A DNA stretch of 64,000 bases from Pseudomonadota bacterium (lineage in GTDB: Bacteria > Myxococcota_A > UBA796 > CAJQPC01), in assembly GCA_024228935.1 (NCBI GenBank), contig JAAESX010000255.1, forward strand, positions 1 to 64,000. The letters are read 5' to 3'. The notes under the pieces are model-generated. The model was not told where the DNA came from and did no database searches. It saw nothing but the letters and a program-made list of their open reading frames with translations. A program made the translations under genes and the position numbers. Of this stretch, positions 25,497-34,339 are shown in pieces; the first letter of the stretch is position 1; every line of letters begins with the position of its first letter.

Positions 25497-27205
25497 GCCT
25501 GCACCACCAGGACCATGTGCTCGACCTTCGCGTCGGCGGCCAGCGTCACGCCACGCTCCGCCCCACCCAGGACGAACCGATCGGCCAACACCGGCGCCTG
25601 CTTGCTCTCGACGCCCTGGATCATGGCGGCGATCCTATCCGAGGCGCCCGCGTCTGCGAACAGCCCGGCGACCCGCTGGCCGATGACCTGCTCCTGGGGA
25701 CGGCCAGCCAGATGGGCTCCCCAGTCGTTCGTGGCGACCACCTGGCAGTTCCGATCCAGCACGTACACGGGGAACGTGCAGGCCGCGAACAGCGTGCCGA
25801 AGTGGTCGTCGACGACCTCGCCCTTCGCCCGGGACAGCGCCCGGTTGATGGTGTGCACGAGCATGCGAGCCTCGGGCCAGCCCGCCGGAGGGACGACCTT
25901 GCCGCCGTTCTTCATCGCCAGCTCGGTCTCATCGGCCAGCACCGCGAGCGGGCGAGCAGCGATGAGCCAGACCCCGCCGAACACCACGGCCAGGGCGACG
26001 AGCATCCACAGGATCGAGGCGAGCACGCGCAGGGAGAACCGGGCCTGCTGGTGCGCGATGGTCGTCGCGTCGTAGGTCAGCACCGCGTACCCGACGTGAG
26101 TCTTGGGCGCGCCGCTGGTCACCTCGCCGCGGACGGGCACGATGATCCGGAAGTAGCCGTCCTCGGGGTCGTAGACAGGGGCCCGCTCGGACTCGGCGCG
26201 CTCGAACAGCTCGTCGTTCCGAAGCGAGGTGTTGACCTTGTTGGCCGGCGCGACCACGTCACCCTGGGTGTCGAGGAGCAGCGCCTGCTTCACGCCGGGC
26301 TCGTCGAGCACGAACTCGGCGTCCAGCGCCAGGTGCTGGCGGCTGCCGATGGCGTGCGCGTTCCGATGGCCGAGTCCCTGGGCCAGCAGCACTCCCTGCT
26401 GGAGCGCCATGTCCTCGACGGTCTCGTCCGCGCCCCAGCCCATCCAGGCGAACCCGCCGATGGGGCCGCAGAACAGCACCAGAGCGGCGACGAGCAGCAG
26501 GGCGCCCAGACGAGCGAGCCACGGGACGCTCTCGGGGATGGTCAGGCCTCCGGGGAGGGGGGCCGGGCGAGCCGCAGCGGGCTCGGACGGAGGAGGCGGA
26601 CCCTGGTGGATCGCGGGCGAGGTCGCTTCGCCGGCCGGTGACGGACCCGGCGAGGGACCCGCGGGTGCGGGCCCGGTGGGCTCGGGGCCGGGCTCGTCCA
26701 CGGGCTGGCCGAAGCCGCCTCCTCCTCCTCCTCCGAACGGGGCCGGCTCGACTTCGGGCGCTCCGAAGGCGCCACCGCCGAAGGGTGAGGGACCGCCGAA
26801 CGGGGCCTCCTCGGCCGGCTCCTGCAGGTCCGCCATCTCGAAGCCCATCGTCTTGCCACCCGCGACGCCGGGTGTCGGCGAGGGGGCGAGCGGCTCGGGC
26901 TGCGCAGGCATGTCGCGGCACTGGTAGACGATCAGGACGTCGCCGAGCTGGACGCGGGTCCCATCGACCAGCTCGCAGGCGTCCATCTTGTGCCCGTTGA
27001 CGAGCATGCCGTTGGCGCTGCCCATGTCCTGGACGACGCACCGGTCCGGCTCGACGATGAACCGAGCGTGCTTCCGGCTCACCCGGCGCGAGGGCATGTA
27101 GACGCCGCACTCCGGCTCGCGTCCCGCGACGTACGTGCCCGGCTCGAGGGGGTACCGCGACCCCTTCCCGGGGCCATCGAGGATGACGAGCCGCTTCTCG
27201 ATCAT
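25493..27205 (-). CDS. FHA - transmembrane sensor - PAS protein
   Basis: A 570-residue protein. An N-terminal FHA domain (residues 25-95: VAGREPECGVYMPSR, VSRKHARFIV, GSANGMLVNG) is followed by a long Pro/Gly-rich linker. Membrane helix 1 is at about 235-260, an extracytoplasmic sensor-like region follows, helix 2 is near 385-405 and a HAMP-like segment comes next. A PAS-type domain (FPVYVLDRNCQVVATNDWG) ends the protein. There is no kinase or cyclase domain. It may pass an external or redox cue to FHA-bound phosphoproteins. Coupled by ATGA overlaps to both neighbours (DUF192 upstream, FHA-TPR downstream). Confidence 0.7.
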   Translation of the reverse strand: MIEKRLVILDGPGKGSRYPLEPGTYVAGREPECGVYMPSRRVSRKHARFIVEPDRCVVQDMGSANGMLVNGHKMDACELVDGTRVQLGDVLIVYQCRDMPAQPEPLAPSPTPGVAGGKTMGFEMADLQEPAEEAPFGGPSPFGGGAFGAPEVEPAPFGGGGGGGFGQPVDEPGPEPTGPAPAGPSPGPSPAGEATSPAIHQGPPPPSEPAAARPAPLPGGLTIPESVPWLARLGALLLVAALVLFCGPIGGFAWMGWGADETVEDMALQQGVLLAQGLGHRNAHAIGSRQHLALDAEFVLDEPGVKQALLLDTQGDVVAPANKVNTSLRNDELFERAESERAPVYDPEDGYFRIIVPVRGEVTSGAPKTHVGYAVLTYDATTIAHQQARFSLRVLASILWMLVALAVVFGGVWLIAARPLAVLADETELAMKNGGKVVPPAGWPEARMLVHTINRALSRAKGEVVDDHFGTLFAACTFPVYVLDRNCQVVATNDWGAHLAGRPQEQVIGQRVAGLFADAGASDRIAAMIQGVESKQAPVLADRFVLGGAERGVTLAADAKVEHMVLVVQA

Positions 27206-27543
27206 GCGAGCTCCAGGCGGTGTCCCGCCGCCGTGCCGGTCGAGGCGATGACGCCGGCAGGAAGCTCCACCACATAGCGCGCGCCCGACACGATGGGCGA
27301 GAACCGCCAGGGCACCAGGGCTTCGACGCAGCGCAGCACCTCGTGCTCACCCGAGGCGAACACCAGGTCGAGCTCATCCGACATGAAGAGCGTGTGCACG
27401 CTGTTGCACGGCTCGATGACCATGCCGGGGCCGACCTCGCGGCCCAGCAGCCCCTGCATGCGCTCGAAGAAGCCGGTGGCGTGCAGGGCCGCGTCGGCCA
27501 GCACGACGTCTCGTGTGCGGTTGTGGACAGTCACGCGCTTCAC
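27202..27543 (-). CDS. DUF192 protein
   Basis: A 113-residue protein of the DUF192 family, a small beta-barrel fold of unknown function often exported. Visible family elements: GLLGREVGPGMVI, the PCNSVHTLFMSDELDLVF core and the C-terminal VVELPAGV-x2-TGT-x-AGH. No signal peptide is seen in this copy, so it probably stays in the cytoplasm. The GTG start overlaps the tadC stop (GTGA) and the stop overlaps the FHA-PAS start, so it is translationally coupled on both sides. Confidence 0.82.
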   Translation of the reverse strand: MKRVTVHNRTRDVVLADAALHATGFFERMQGLLGREVGPGMVIEPCNSVHTLFMSDELDLVFASGEHEVLRCVEALVPWRFSPIVSGARYVVELPAGVIASTGTAAGHRLELA

Positions 27544-28460
27544 AGACCGATCGTCTGGTCCCCGTAGATGAAGTTCAACGCGATGGGGCCGAAGATGATG
27601 ACGAAGACCGCCGGCATGATGCAGAGGATCAGCGGGAACAGGATCTTCTGGCTCGCATACGCGCCCTGGCGCTCGGCCTCCTGGAAGCGCTGGGTGCGCA
27701 ACAGGTCCGACTGGGCGCGCAGGACCGGGCCGACGCTCGCGCCCAGGACATCGGCCTGGATGAGCATCGCCGAGAAGCTGCGGACCTCGCGCATGTCGAT
27801 GCGGATCGCCAGGTTGCGCAGGGCCTGCTGGCGGGTGGCGCCGACCTGCAGCTCGCCGAGGAAGAACGACAGCTCGTCGACCAGCGGCCCGGCCTTGGAC
27901 TTCTCGCAGACCTTGTGGATGCCGGCGACGAAGTCGAGCCCGGCCTCGACGCTGAGCGTCAACAGATCGAGCACGTAGGGGAGCGTCCGGCGGATCCGGT
28001 CCTGCCTTTCCTTGACCAGGCCCGTGAGCCAGATGTCCGGGAAGAAGCTGCCGATCACCACGATCGCCAGGTCCGCGAGGATCGGCTCCTCCCAGCCCAC
28101 GATGATGCGGGCGAAGAGCACGACGAACAGCCCCCAGAAGGCGAACGCCATCACGATCTTGTAGGCAAAGAACTCGTTCGTCGTCATCGCCTCGGTCATA
28201 CCGGCGTTCACGAACTTCTGTTCGATCCAGGCCCGGTACCGCTTGGCGTTGATCCAGCCGACGAGCGGGGTCATCATCACCAGGAGCGGGCGCAAGAGCT
28301 GCACCATCGGCGACAGCGACTCGGTCTCGACCCCAGCCAGACCGAGGCGGGCGTTGACCTCCTCGTTCTCGCCGACCGGCCACGCGCTCATGATCACGAA
28401 GAACACCGAGGCCGCGAACAGCAGCATCAGGACAACGGAGATGACTGGCGGAAACGGCAC
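27540..28460 (-). CDS. tadC: Type II/IV pilus-like inner-membrane platform protein TadC
   Basis: A 306-residue T2SF-domain protein of the Tad (tight adherence) type. It has N-terminal and C-terminal hydrophobic segments and the cytoplasmic signature LPYVLDLLTLSVEAGLDFV, followed by GATRQQALRNLAIR. TadC forms the membrane platform of Tad pili. No TadA, TadB or pilin gene is in the window, so the rest of the apparatus must lie elsewhere or this platform serves another machine with the FHA proteins. The GTG start is placed after an AAGGAG site embedded in the end of aroE. Confidence 0.85.
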   Translation of the reverse strand: MPFPPVISVVLMLLFAASVFFVIMSAWPVGENEEVNARLGLAGVETESLSPMVQLLRPLLVMMTPLVGWINAKRYRAWIEQKFVNAGMTEAMTTNEFFAYKIVMAFAFWGLFVVLFARIIVGWEEPILADLAIVVIGSFFPDIWLTGLVKERQDRIRRTLPYVLDLLTLSVEAGLDFVAGIHKVCEKSKAGPLVDELSFFLGELQVGATRQQALRNLAIRIDMREVRSFSAMLIQADVLGASVGPVLRAQSDLLRTQRFQEAERQGAYASQKILFPLILCIMPAVFVIIFGPIALNFIYGDQTIGL

Positions 28461-28470
28461 GGCGGGGAGT

Positions 28471-29298
28471 CTACTCCTTCGACTCGACGATCTCGCGTAG
28501 CTCGGCCGCATCGACCGGATGACCCGTGAACAGTTCGAAGGACAGCGCCCCTTGGTGCACGAGCATTCCCAGCCCGGTCGAGGTGCGCAGGCCGCGGGCG
28601 GCGCACGCGTCGAGCCGCGGTGGGTTCTTCATCCAATAGTTGGCGTCGACCCAGACCGCGGTGTCGGGCAGCTGGTCGATGGCGAGCGCCTCGACGGCGG
28701 CCTCGGCGCCCCCACCGAGGCAGTTCACGACCAGGTCCACCTCACCCAGATCCGCGAGCCCCGCAGCCCCCAAGACCGGCGCTCCGATCTGCTCGATCGC
28801 GGCCTCGGCCCGAGCCACCGTGCGGTTGTGCAGCGTCACCTGCGCGGCCCCGTTGGCGGCCAGCGAGGCGGCCACCGCGCGTCCAGCTCCCCCGGCCCCG
28901 AGCACCGCGCACCGCATGCCGGCGGGCGTCCAGTCGTGCTCCTCGACCAGCGCCGCCAGCAGCCCGGCGCCATCGGTGTTGTACCCGGACAGGTGCCCGT
29001 CGACCTGGATGACGACGTTCACCGCGCCCGCCTCCCGAGCCGCAAGGGTCACGTGGTCCAGGTGCGGCAGCACGCGCTCCTTGAAGGGCACCGTCAGGTT
29101 CACGCCGACCAGATCGAGCGTTCGGATAGCGTCAGCGACCTGGTCCGCGCGGCGCGGATCGACGTCGAACGCCACGTAGACCGCGTCCAGCCCCAGCCGC
29201 TGGAACAGCGCCGTGTGCATCGCCGGGGACAGGCTGTGTCGGACCGGGTGGCCGACCAGCCCGAAGATGCGTGTGCGGCCGGAGATGCCCCCGGTCAC
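28471..29298 (-). CDS. aroE: Shikimate dehydrogenase
   Basis: A 275-residue AroE, which reduces 3-dehydroshikimate to shikimate with NADPH in aromatic amino-acid synthesis. The substrate site GHPVRHSLSPAMH, the catalytic lysine in NLTVPFKE, NTDGAGL and the cofactor loop GAGGAGRAVA are all present. Length is normal. The GTG start overlaps the ribF stop by four bases. Its company with ribF and tadC is probably operonic convenience rather than functional. Confidence 0.95.
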   Translation of the reverse strand: MTGGISGRTRIFGLVGHPVRHSLSPAMHTALFQRLGLDAVYVAFDVDPRRADQVADAIRTLDLVGVNLTVPFKERVLPHLDHVTLAAREAGAVNVVIQVDGHLSGYNTDGAGLLAALVEEHDWTPAGMRCAVLGAGGAGRAVAASLAANGAAQVTLHNRTVARAEAAIEQIGAPVLGAAGLADLGEVDLVVNCLGGGAEAAVEALAIDQLPDTAVWVDANYWMKNPPRLDACAARGLRTSTGLGMLVHQGALSFELFTGHPVDAAELREIVESKE

Positions 29299-30209
29299 AG
29301 GATCTCGCGAGCCGCGGTGATGTCCTGGGCGATCTGGGCCTTCAGCGCGTCCGGGCCCCCGAACCGCACCTCGCCGCGCAGCCGGGCGATGAAGTGCAGC
29401 GACAGCTCGGTCCCGTAGAGGTCGCCCGAGAAGTCCAGCAGGTGGGCCTCGATCGTCATCCGCCGGGTGTCGAAGGTCGGCCGGATGCCGATGTTGACCA
29501 CGGCGGGTCGGTCGTCCCCGGTCCGAACGGCGTAGACGCCGGGGGCTGGCAGGAGCTCGCTCGTCCGCGTCAGGTTCGCGGTCGGGAAGCCCAGCAGCCG
29601 ACCGCGCTGGTCCCCCTGCTCCACGACGCCGACCAGGTGGAACGGACGCCCGAGCAGGCTGGCCGCGCGGACCATGTCGCCGCTGGCCACGGCCTCGCGG
29701 ATCCGGGAGCTGGAGACCGTGGTGCCGTCGCCGAGCTCGCGGGCTTCGACGGCCTCGACGGGCAGCCCGGGCCGGTGCTCCCTCAGGGTGTCGATGTTGC
29801 CCCGGCGGCCTCGGCCGTACCGGAAATCGTAGCCGACGACCATCGCCTGGGGATCGAGCCGACCCAGGATCTCGCTGGCGAACCACTCGGGCGGGTGGCT
29901 GCCGAACTCGCGCGAAAACGCCTCGACGACGACGATGTCGACCCCGGCGGCCTCGAGCAGACGCAGGTTCTCGGCCAGGGTGTGCACGCGAGGCGGGCAG
30001 GTCTCGGGCTGCAGGACCTTCCGCGGCGGCGGGTCGAAGGTGTAGACGAGAGCGGGCGCTTCGAGCTCCCCGGCCCGCTCGATCAGCCGGTCCAGCAGCA
30101 CCCGATGGCCCAGGTGGACCCCGTCGAAGTTGCCGATGGTCGCGACCGGCCGGACGTCGTCGTCTGCGCTCTCGGCGAGGTAGGTCTTCGAGCCGTGGAC
30201 GACGCGCAT
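29295..30209 (-). CDS. ribF: Bifunctional riboflavin kinase / FAD synthetase
   Basis: A 304-residue RibF that converts riboflavin to FMN and then FAD. The N-terminal adenylyltransferase has TIGNFDGVHLGHRVLL and the SSSRIREAV motif; the C-terminal kinase has GFPTANL and the following metal-site threonine/asparagine. The ATG at 30209 begins directly at the family N-terminus (MRVVHG). An ATAGGT element lies 6 nt before the ATG with no ribosome-binding site, suggesting a leaderless start. It is the first gene of the long minus-strand operon running to 18725. Confidence 0.95.
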   Translation of the reverse strand: MRVVHGSKTYLAESADDDVRPVATIGNFDGVHLGHRVLLDRLIERAGELEAPALVYTFDPPPRKVLQPETCPPRVHTLAENLRLLEAAGVDIVVVEAFSREFGSHPPEWFASEILGRLDPQAMVVGYDFRYGRGRRGNIDTLREHRPGLPVEAVEARELGDGTTVSSSRIREAVASGDMVRAASLLGRPFHLVGVVEQGDQRGRLLGFPTANLTRTSELLPAPGVYAVRTGDDRPAVVNIGIRPTFDTRRMTIEAHLLDFSGDLYGTELSLHFIARLRGEVRFGGPDALKAQIAQDITAAREIL

Positions 30210-30215
30210 GGCGCG

Positions 30216-30221
30216 ACCTAT
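30216..30221 (-). promoter_or_regulatory. Candidate leaderless -10 element of ribF and the FHA/TadC operon
   Basis: ATAGGT on the minus strand, 6 nt upstream of the ribF start codon; the gap holds only CGCGCC, with no ribosome-binding site. This would be the main promoter of the ten-gene operon. Confidence 0.4.
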
Positions 30222-30247
30222 CCCATGCTGCGCCCTGGAGGCCAACC

Positions 30248-31870
30248 GTGCTGACACTCCTGCTCGCCTGTTCGTCCGACCCGACCCCCGACGCCCCCAC
30301 GACCGGGCCGGCCGACGCGCCCGCTTCGACGGGTCCCGTCGACGGCGACACGCTGGTGATGACAGCCCCGTTCGACCCCGGGAACCTGAACCCGGTCGTC
30401 GCTCCCTACCAGCTCTCCGGGTACTACATCGGGGCCACGCAGCTGGGCCTGATCGAGCGCCGGACCGACGAGAACGGCCTGCTGCACGTGCCCTCGCTGG
30501 CCGAGTCCTGGGAGTGGTCCAAGGACGGCACGCAGCTCACGTTCCACATGCTGCAGGACGTGGTCTGGAGCGACGGAACGCCCGTCACCAGCGCCGATGC
30601 GCTCTTCACGTTCGAGCTGATCCTCGACCCCGAGGTCGCCAGCAACTGGCACGCCGCCCACAAGAAGATCGCGAACATCGAGGCCCCCGACGACCACACC
30701 GTCGTGTTCACGTTCAAGCAGGCGGGCCTGAAGCCCTTCCTCCTGGACGAGGTCCGCCACGGGCTGCTCCCGAAGCACGTCCTCGAGGACGCCGACCGGG
30801 CCTCGATCCGAGGCCACGAGTACAGCCGGATGCCGATGAGCACCGGGCCGTGGAAGGTCACCGCCTGGGAGAAGGAGGCCAAGCTCGTCCTCGAGCCGAA
30901 CGAGCTGGTGACGGCTCGCCCGAAGGCCCGCCTCGACCGCGTCATCACCAAGATCATCCCCGAGTACGCCACCCAGCTCATCGAGTTCGAGAACGGCTCG
31001 GTCGACCTGCTGATGACCGTCCAGCTGGCCGACATCCCCGCGCTCGAGGCCGAGCACCCCGAGCTCGACCTGCTGGTGACCCGCGCCAGCGGCATGGAGT
31101 ACATCGGCTGGAACAACGGCGACCCGGTCTTCGAGGACATCCGTGTCCGGACCGCGATGACGCACGCCATCGACGTCGACAAGCTGATCGCGGACATCTA
31201 CACCGTCGAGGGCGAGGTCTACGCGAGCCGCTGCACGGGCACCGTCGGACCCGACACAGGCGGCTGGTACAAGGAGCTCCACGCGCTGGCGTTCGACCAG
31301 GAGATGGCGCGCTCGCTCTTGACCGAGGCCGGCTGGGTGGACGCCGATGGCGACGGCATCCGCGACAAGGACGGGAAGCCCATGCGGGTGGACCTGATGA
31401 TCCAGAACAGCGTGCCCAAGAGCGAGAAGATCGCCATCCGCGTGCAGGCGATGCTGCGCGAGGTCGGCGTCGACCTGCAGATCCAGGCGCTCGAGCCGAA
31501 CCTGTTCTCCACCACCGCCAGGAACCACGAGTTCCAGGCCATCCTGTGGGGCTTCGGCAACAACCCCAAGGTCGACCCGACGATCCAGTGGCACTCGACC
31601 GGGCAGTACAACTGGATGCAGTTCAGCGACCCCGACGTCGACCGGCTGCTGGACGAGGCGATGAGCACGACCGACCTCGCCGAGGCCCAGGCCAAGGTGC
31701 AGGAGGCGTCGCTGCGGGTCTACGCGGCCCAGCCTGCCACGTTCCTGGTCTGGCAGGACGACGTCGCCGGCATCCACAGCCGGTTCCGGGACGTGAAGAC
31801 CAACACGTTCACCATCATCCAGGAGCTGGAGACCTGGTACGTGCCGCTGGACGAGCAGAAGTACCCCTAG
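30248..31870 (+). CDS. ABC-transporter peptide-binding lipoprotein (SBP family 5)
   Basis: A 540-residue extracytoplasmic solute-binding protein of family 5, which captures oligopeptides or nickel for an ABC importer. It carries the family pattern LAESWEWSKDGTQLTFHM followed by VVWSDGTPVTSADALFTFE. The lipoprotein leader is very short (GTG start, VLTLLLACSS, cysteine at 8). A GGAGG site precedes the start. No permease or ATPase gene is adjacent, so it is an orphan subunit. It converges on the next gene, and both stops lie in the palindrome CTAG at 31867-31870. Confidence 0.85.
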   Translation: MLTLLLACSSDPTPDAPTTGPADAPASTGPVDGDTLVMTAPFDPGNLNPVVAPYQLSGYYIGATQLGLIERRTDENGLLHVPSLAESWEWSKDGTQLTFHMLQDVVWSDGTPVTSADALFTFELILDPEVASNWHAAHKKIANIEAPDDHTVVFTFKQAGLKPFLLDEVRHGLLPKHVLEDADRASIRGHEYSRMPMSTGPWKVTAWEKEAKLVLEPNELVTARPKARLDRVITKIIPEYATQLIEFENGSVDLLMTVQLADIPALEAEHPELDLLVTRASGMEYIGWNNGDPVFEDIRVRTAMTHAIDVDKLIADIYTVEGEVYASRCTGTVGPDTGGWYKELHALAFDQEMARSLLTEAGWVDADGDGIRDKDGKPMRVDLMIQNSVPKSEKIAIRVQAMLREVGVDLQIQALEPNLFSTTARNHEFQAILWGFGNNPKVDPTIQWHSTGQYNWMQFSDPDVDRLLDEAMSTTDLAEAQAKVQEASLRVYAAQPATFLVWQDDVAGIHSRFRDVKTNTFTIIQELETWYVPLDEQKYP

Positions 31871-32878
31871 TCGACCTCGGCCAGGAAGACCTGTGCTCCC
31901 AGACTGATCGGGGGGATGCCCACGGGCCCCGCCGCGACGTGGTTCGGCTGGTGGTCAGCGTCCAAGGCGTTCGGCCGCAGGATCCCGAGCTGCATACGCC
32001 CCCGATGGGACGTGACCGCCATCAGGCTCGGGACCGGCGGCGGCGCCGTCAAAGAACAAGTCGCCCCAGCTGTGCTCGTCGGTCATTACGGCGCCGATCA
32101 GCTCGGCCGCGAAGACATCGCTCTGGATGTCCTCCCCTTCGCTCCACGTCGCGACCACCACGTCCTGCCCGGGCACCTTGGACCACGCGACCTGACGGCC
32201 CAGCGAGGTCTCCCCGAGCACCTTGGGGAAGTCGAACGCCTCGACGCCGATCAGGACGGCTGGCGCGCTGTCGGGCACGAACCGGTCCGAGAACAACGAC
32301 GCGAACTTGACCGGCAGGAACCGGGAGAGCTCGTCGTAGCTGGTTCGGCGCCCGCCTCCTCCGAACCCGTCGAAGCGGGAGAACACCAGCAGCGCGTGCT
32401 TTCCACGCTGCTCGTGACCGGCAGCCTCGGCGGCGTCGACCAGGTCGCAGTCCGCGTTCACCACGAGGATCACGAGCTCGACGTCGGTCGCGGCGTAGTC
32501 GTGCAGCGGGATGATCCCGGTCTCGGCGTCGAGGAAGTCCTGGAACGGCTCGATCTCGCGGGACACCTGGCGGCGCAGCCCGCGCACGAGGGCCTCCTGG
32601 ACAGCGCGACCGGCGCCGGCGACGTCGACCTCGGCCACGCGCGACGGCGTGTGAGCCAGGTAGTGGGCGGACGTCCGCTCGATGCGCCCCTCGCTCTCGA
32701 TCTCGCGGTAGCCCGCCAGCCAACACGGCCCTTCGTGCACACGCAGGACCTTCCGGGTGCCCTCCTCGACCTCCAACAACACCTTCTCGGAGAGCGCAAC
32801 GGCCGTCTCCGCCTTCCGCACGAGCGGCCCGCCGCCCGCACCCAACATCCGCCAGTTGAGCCCCAGTTGCTCGAACAT
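31867..32878 (-). pseudogene. Acetoacetate-decarboxylase-like protein, frameshifted
   Basis: Starts at ATG 32878 with a GGAGGG site upstream and reads as a protein of about 336 residues once one frameshift is bridged at about 32031-32050 (inside a GGCGGCGGCG repeat). The second frame ends PPISLGAQVFLAEVD at 31867. The core resembles the acetoacetate decarboxylase (ADC) superfamily: FLPVKFASLFSDRFV and VEAFDFPKVLGE. Catalytic status is unknown. It belongs to a three-gene minus-strand run in which every gene is frameshifted. Confidence 0.55.
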
Positions 32879-32897
32879 CACCCCTCCCTGCTGATCT

Positions 32898-33594
32898 TCA
32901 CTCCGTGCCACCCGGCCCGCTCTCGCCGTCCATCCAGTAGACGTCGCCCCCCGACGACGTGTCCACCCCCAGGACGCGATGCGGCAGTGCCTGGATCACG
33001 GGGAACTGTAGCGAGCGTCCGCGGAACGGCCGCTCTTCGACAGCCGGGGTCAGACGCACACGCCGCTGGGTGAGCTCGCCATCGGGGCCCATCATCCAGG
33101 AGCCGAGCTCCCGCCTCGCCGGCACGTGGAAGATGGCGAAGCGGTCCGGTCCGTGGAAAGGAGCATCCACGACGTCCCCTTCGACCGCGCGAAGGGTGCG
33201 CACCCCGCCCTGGTCTTCGACCATCGGCGAGACATGGACGGGCGCCCTCTCCACGCGAGCCGGAGGCAGCGCCTCGGACCGCTCGGATGTGACCAGACGG
33301 AGATCCACCCGCAGCCGCCAACCCGCAGCCGCGTCCCTTCCGTCGTGGCGGACCCCCTGGAGGGCTCGGGACGCGCGCGCCCCCTCGGCGATCATCTCCG
33401 CGCGCCCCCCCTCCCGGGAACCGCAGATGGATGGGCACCGACGGGTCCAGCCAGCGGTAGATGGTGCTCATGGGGAGCCGCTCGGCCAGCGCCTCGGCGA
33501 CATTCGGCGCGTCGCCGAGTCCCAGCAACGCTGCGGCGACCTGCACGCCGGTGATGTCCAGCTCCTGGGGGTTCTCCCTGTCCCACGTGGTCAC
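32898..33594 (-). pseudogene. Unknown protein of the ADC-like locus, frameshifted
   Basis: From GTG 33594 (GTGA overlap with the upstream gene) the frame gives MTTWDRENPQELDITGVQVA and continues to STIYRWLDPSVPIHLRFPG near 33415. The remainder, beginning MIAEGARASRALQGVRHDG, lies in another frame and ends at 32898. The switch falls on a run of seven G residues (minus strand), so a single-base indel is the simplest explanation. The restored protein would be about 231 residues. No family was recognised; the N-terminus contains an HTH-like segment. Confidence 0.5.
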
Positions 33595-34324
33595 GGCGAC
33601 GACGCGATGGTCTCGGACCGTCCAGGCCGCTCGCTGACCCAGCCTCGAGGCGCCGAACCCTTCGGGAACCCGAACAGCTCGCGCCCGACGAGCACCCCCG
33701 CCGCGCTGCTCAGGACGAGCTCGTCACAGAAGAGGACGCCCTCGCGACACGGCAGGAAGTGGGTCAGCTCGTCGTACGAGGTCGAGCGACCCAGGGCGCC
33801 GAAGTCGTGCCAGCCCGAGACGCAGAGCAGCGCGTCGTGCCCGAGAGGATGCAGCCCCTCGGCGATTGCCCCCGCGACGAGCTCGTCCGGTGCCGGAATC
33901 TGCACGAGCACCAGATCCACGTCGTCCCCGCGTAGTCCGCTCGCGGAATGCCTCCTGTCTCCGGATCGAGAAAGTCCTGGAGCGACTCGATGTTGCGCGC
34001 GACGTCCTGTCGCAGCTGGACGAGGCGCGCTCGATGCCGAGCCACACGGTCCCGTAGGGGCAACGCCCGCAATCGGATGTCCGTCTCCGCGACCACCTGG
34101 CCACCACGAAACGGCTTGAACTGGGGGTTCGGGATCCGGTCCAGGTGCATCCCCGGCTCCATGAGCCCGCCCCGTGTCGGCAGCCACGCGGGACCCTCGA
34201 CGACCTCGACGACACGACCCGCGATCCGCACCGAGGCGACGTCACGGTCCAGGAACGCACCCGATGCGCGCTCCAAGGAATGCGTTCCCCCTGCGGAGAG
34301 CTCGATGACCGTCCCGGGCTCCAT
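33591..34324 (-). pseudogene. Second acetoacetate-decarboxylase-like protein, frameshifted
   Basis: Starts MEPGTVIELSAGGTHSLERA at 34324 and reads to GGIPRADYAG near 33935, where the frame is lost. The continuation, DDVDLVLVQIPAPDEL then FLPCREGVLFCDELV and VGRELFGFPKG, lies one base out of phase. Restoring one G in GCGGGGACGACG gives a continuous protein of about 244 residues. GRELFGFPK is a typical ADC-superfamily motif. It is a shorter paralogue of the gene at 31867. A TAGCCT element sits 7 nt before the ATG. Confidence 0.6.
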
Positions 34325-34331
34325 GGAGCCC

Positions 34332-34337
34332 AGGCTA
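34332..34337 (-). promoter_or_regulatory. Candidate leaderless -10 element of the ADC-like run
   Basis: TAGCCT on the minus strand ends 7 nt before the ATG at 34324. The gap GGGCTCC carries no ribosome-binding site. It overlaps the 15-bp gap after the upstream EAL gene. Confidence 0.4.
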
Positions 34338-34339
34338 CG

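Noticed and set aside
33591..34324. Programmed ribosomal frameshifting in the ADC-like genes
   Set aside because: No slippery heptamer plus stimulatory structure was recognised, and three different genes with different break points are better explained by indels.
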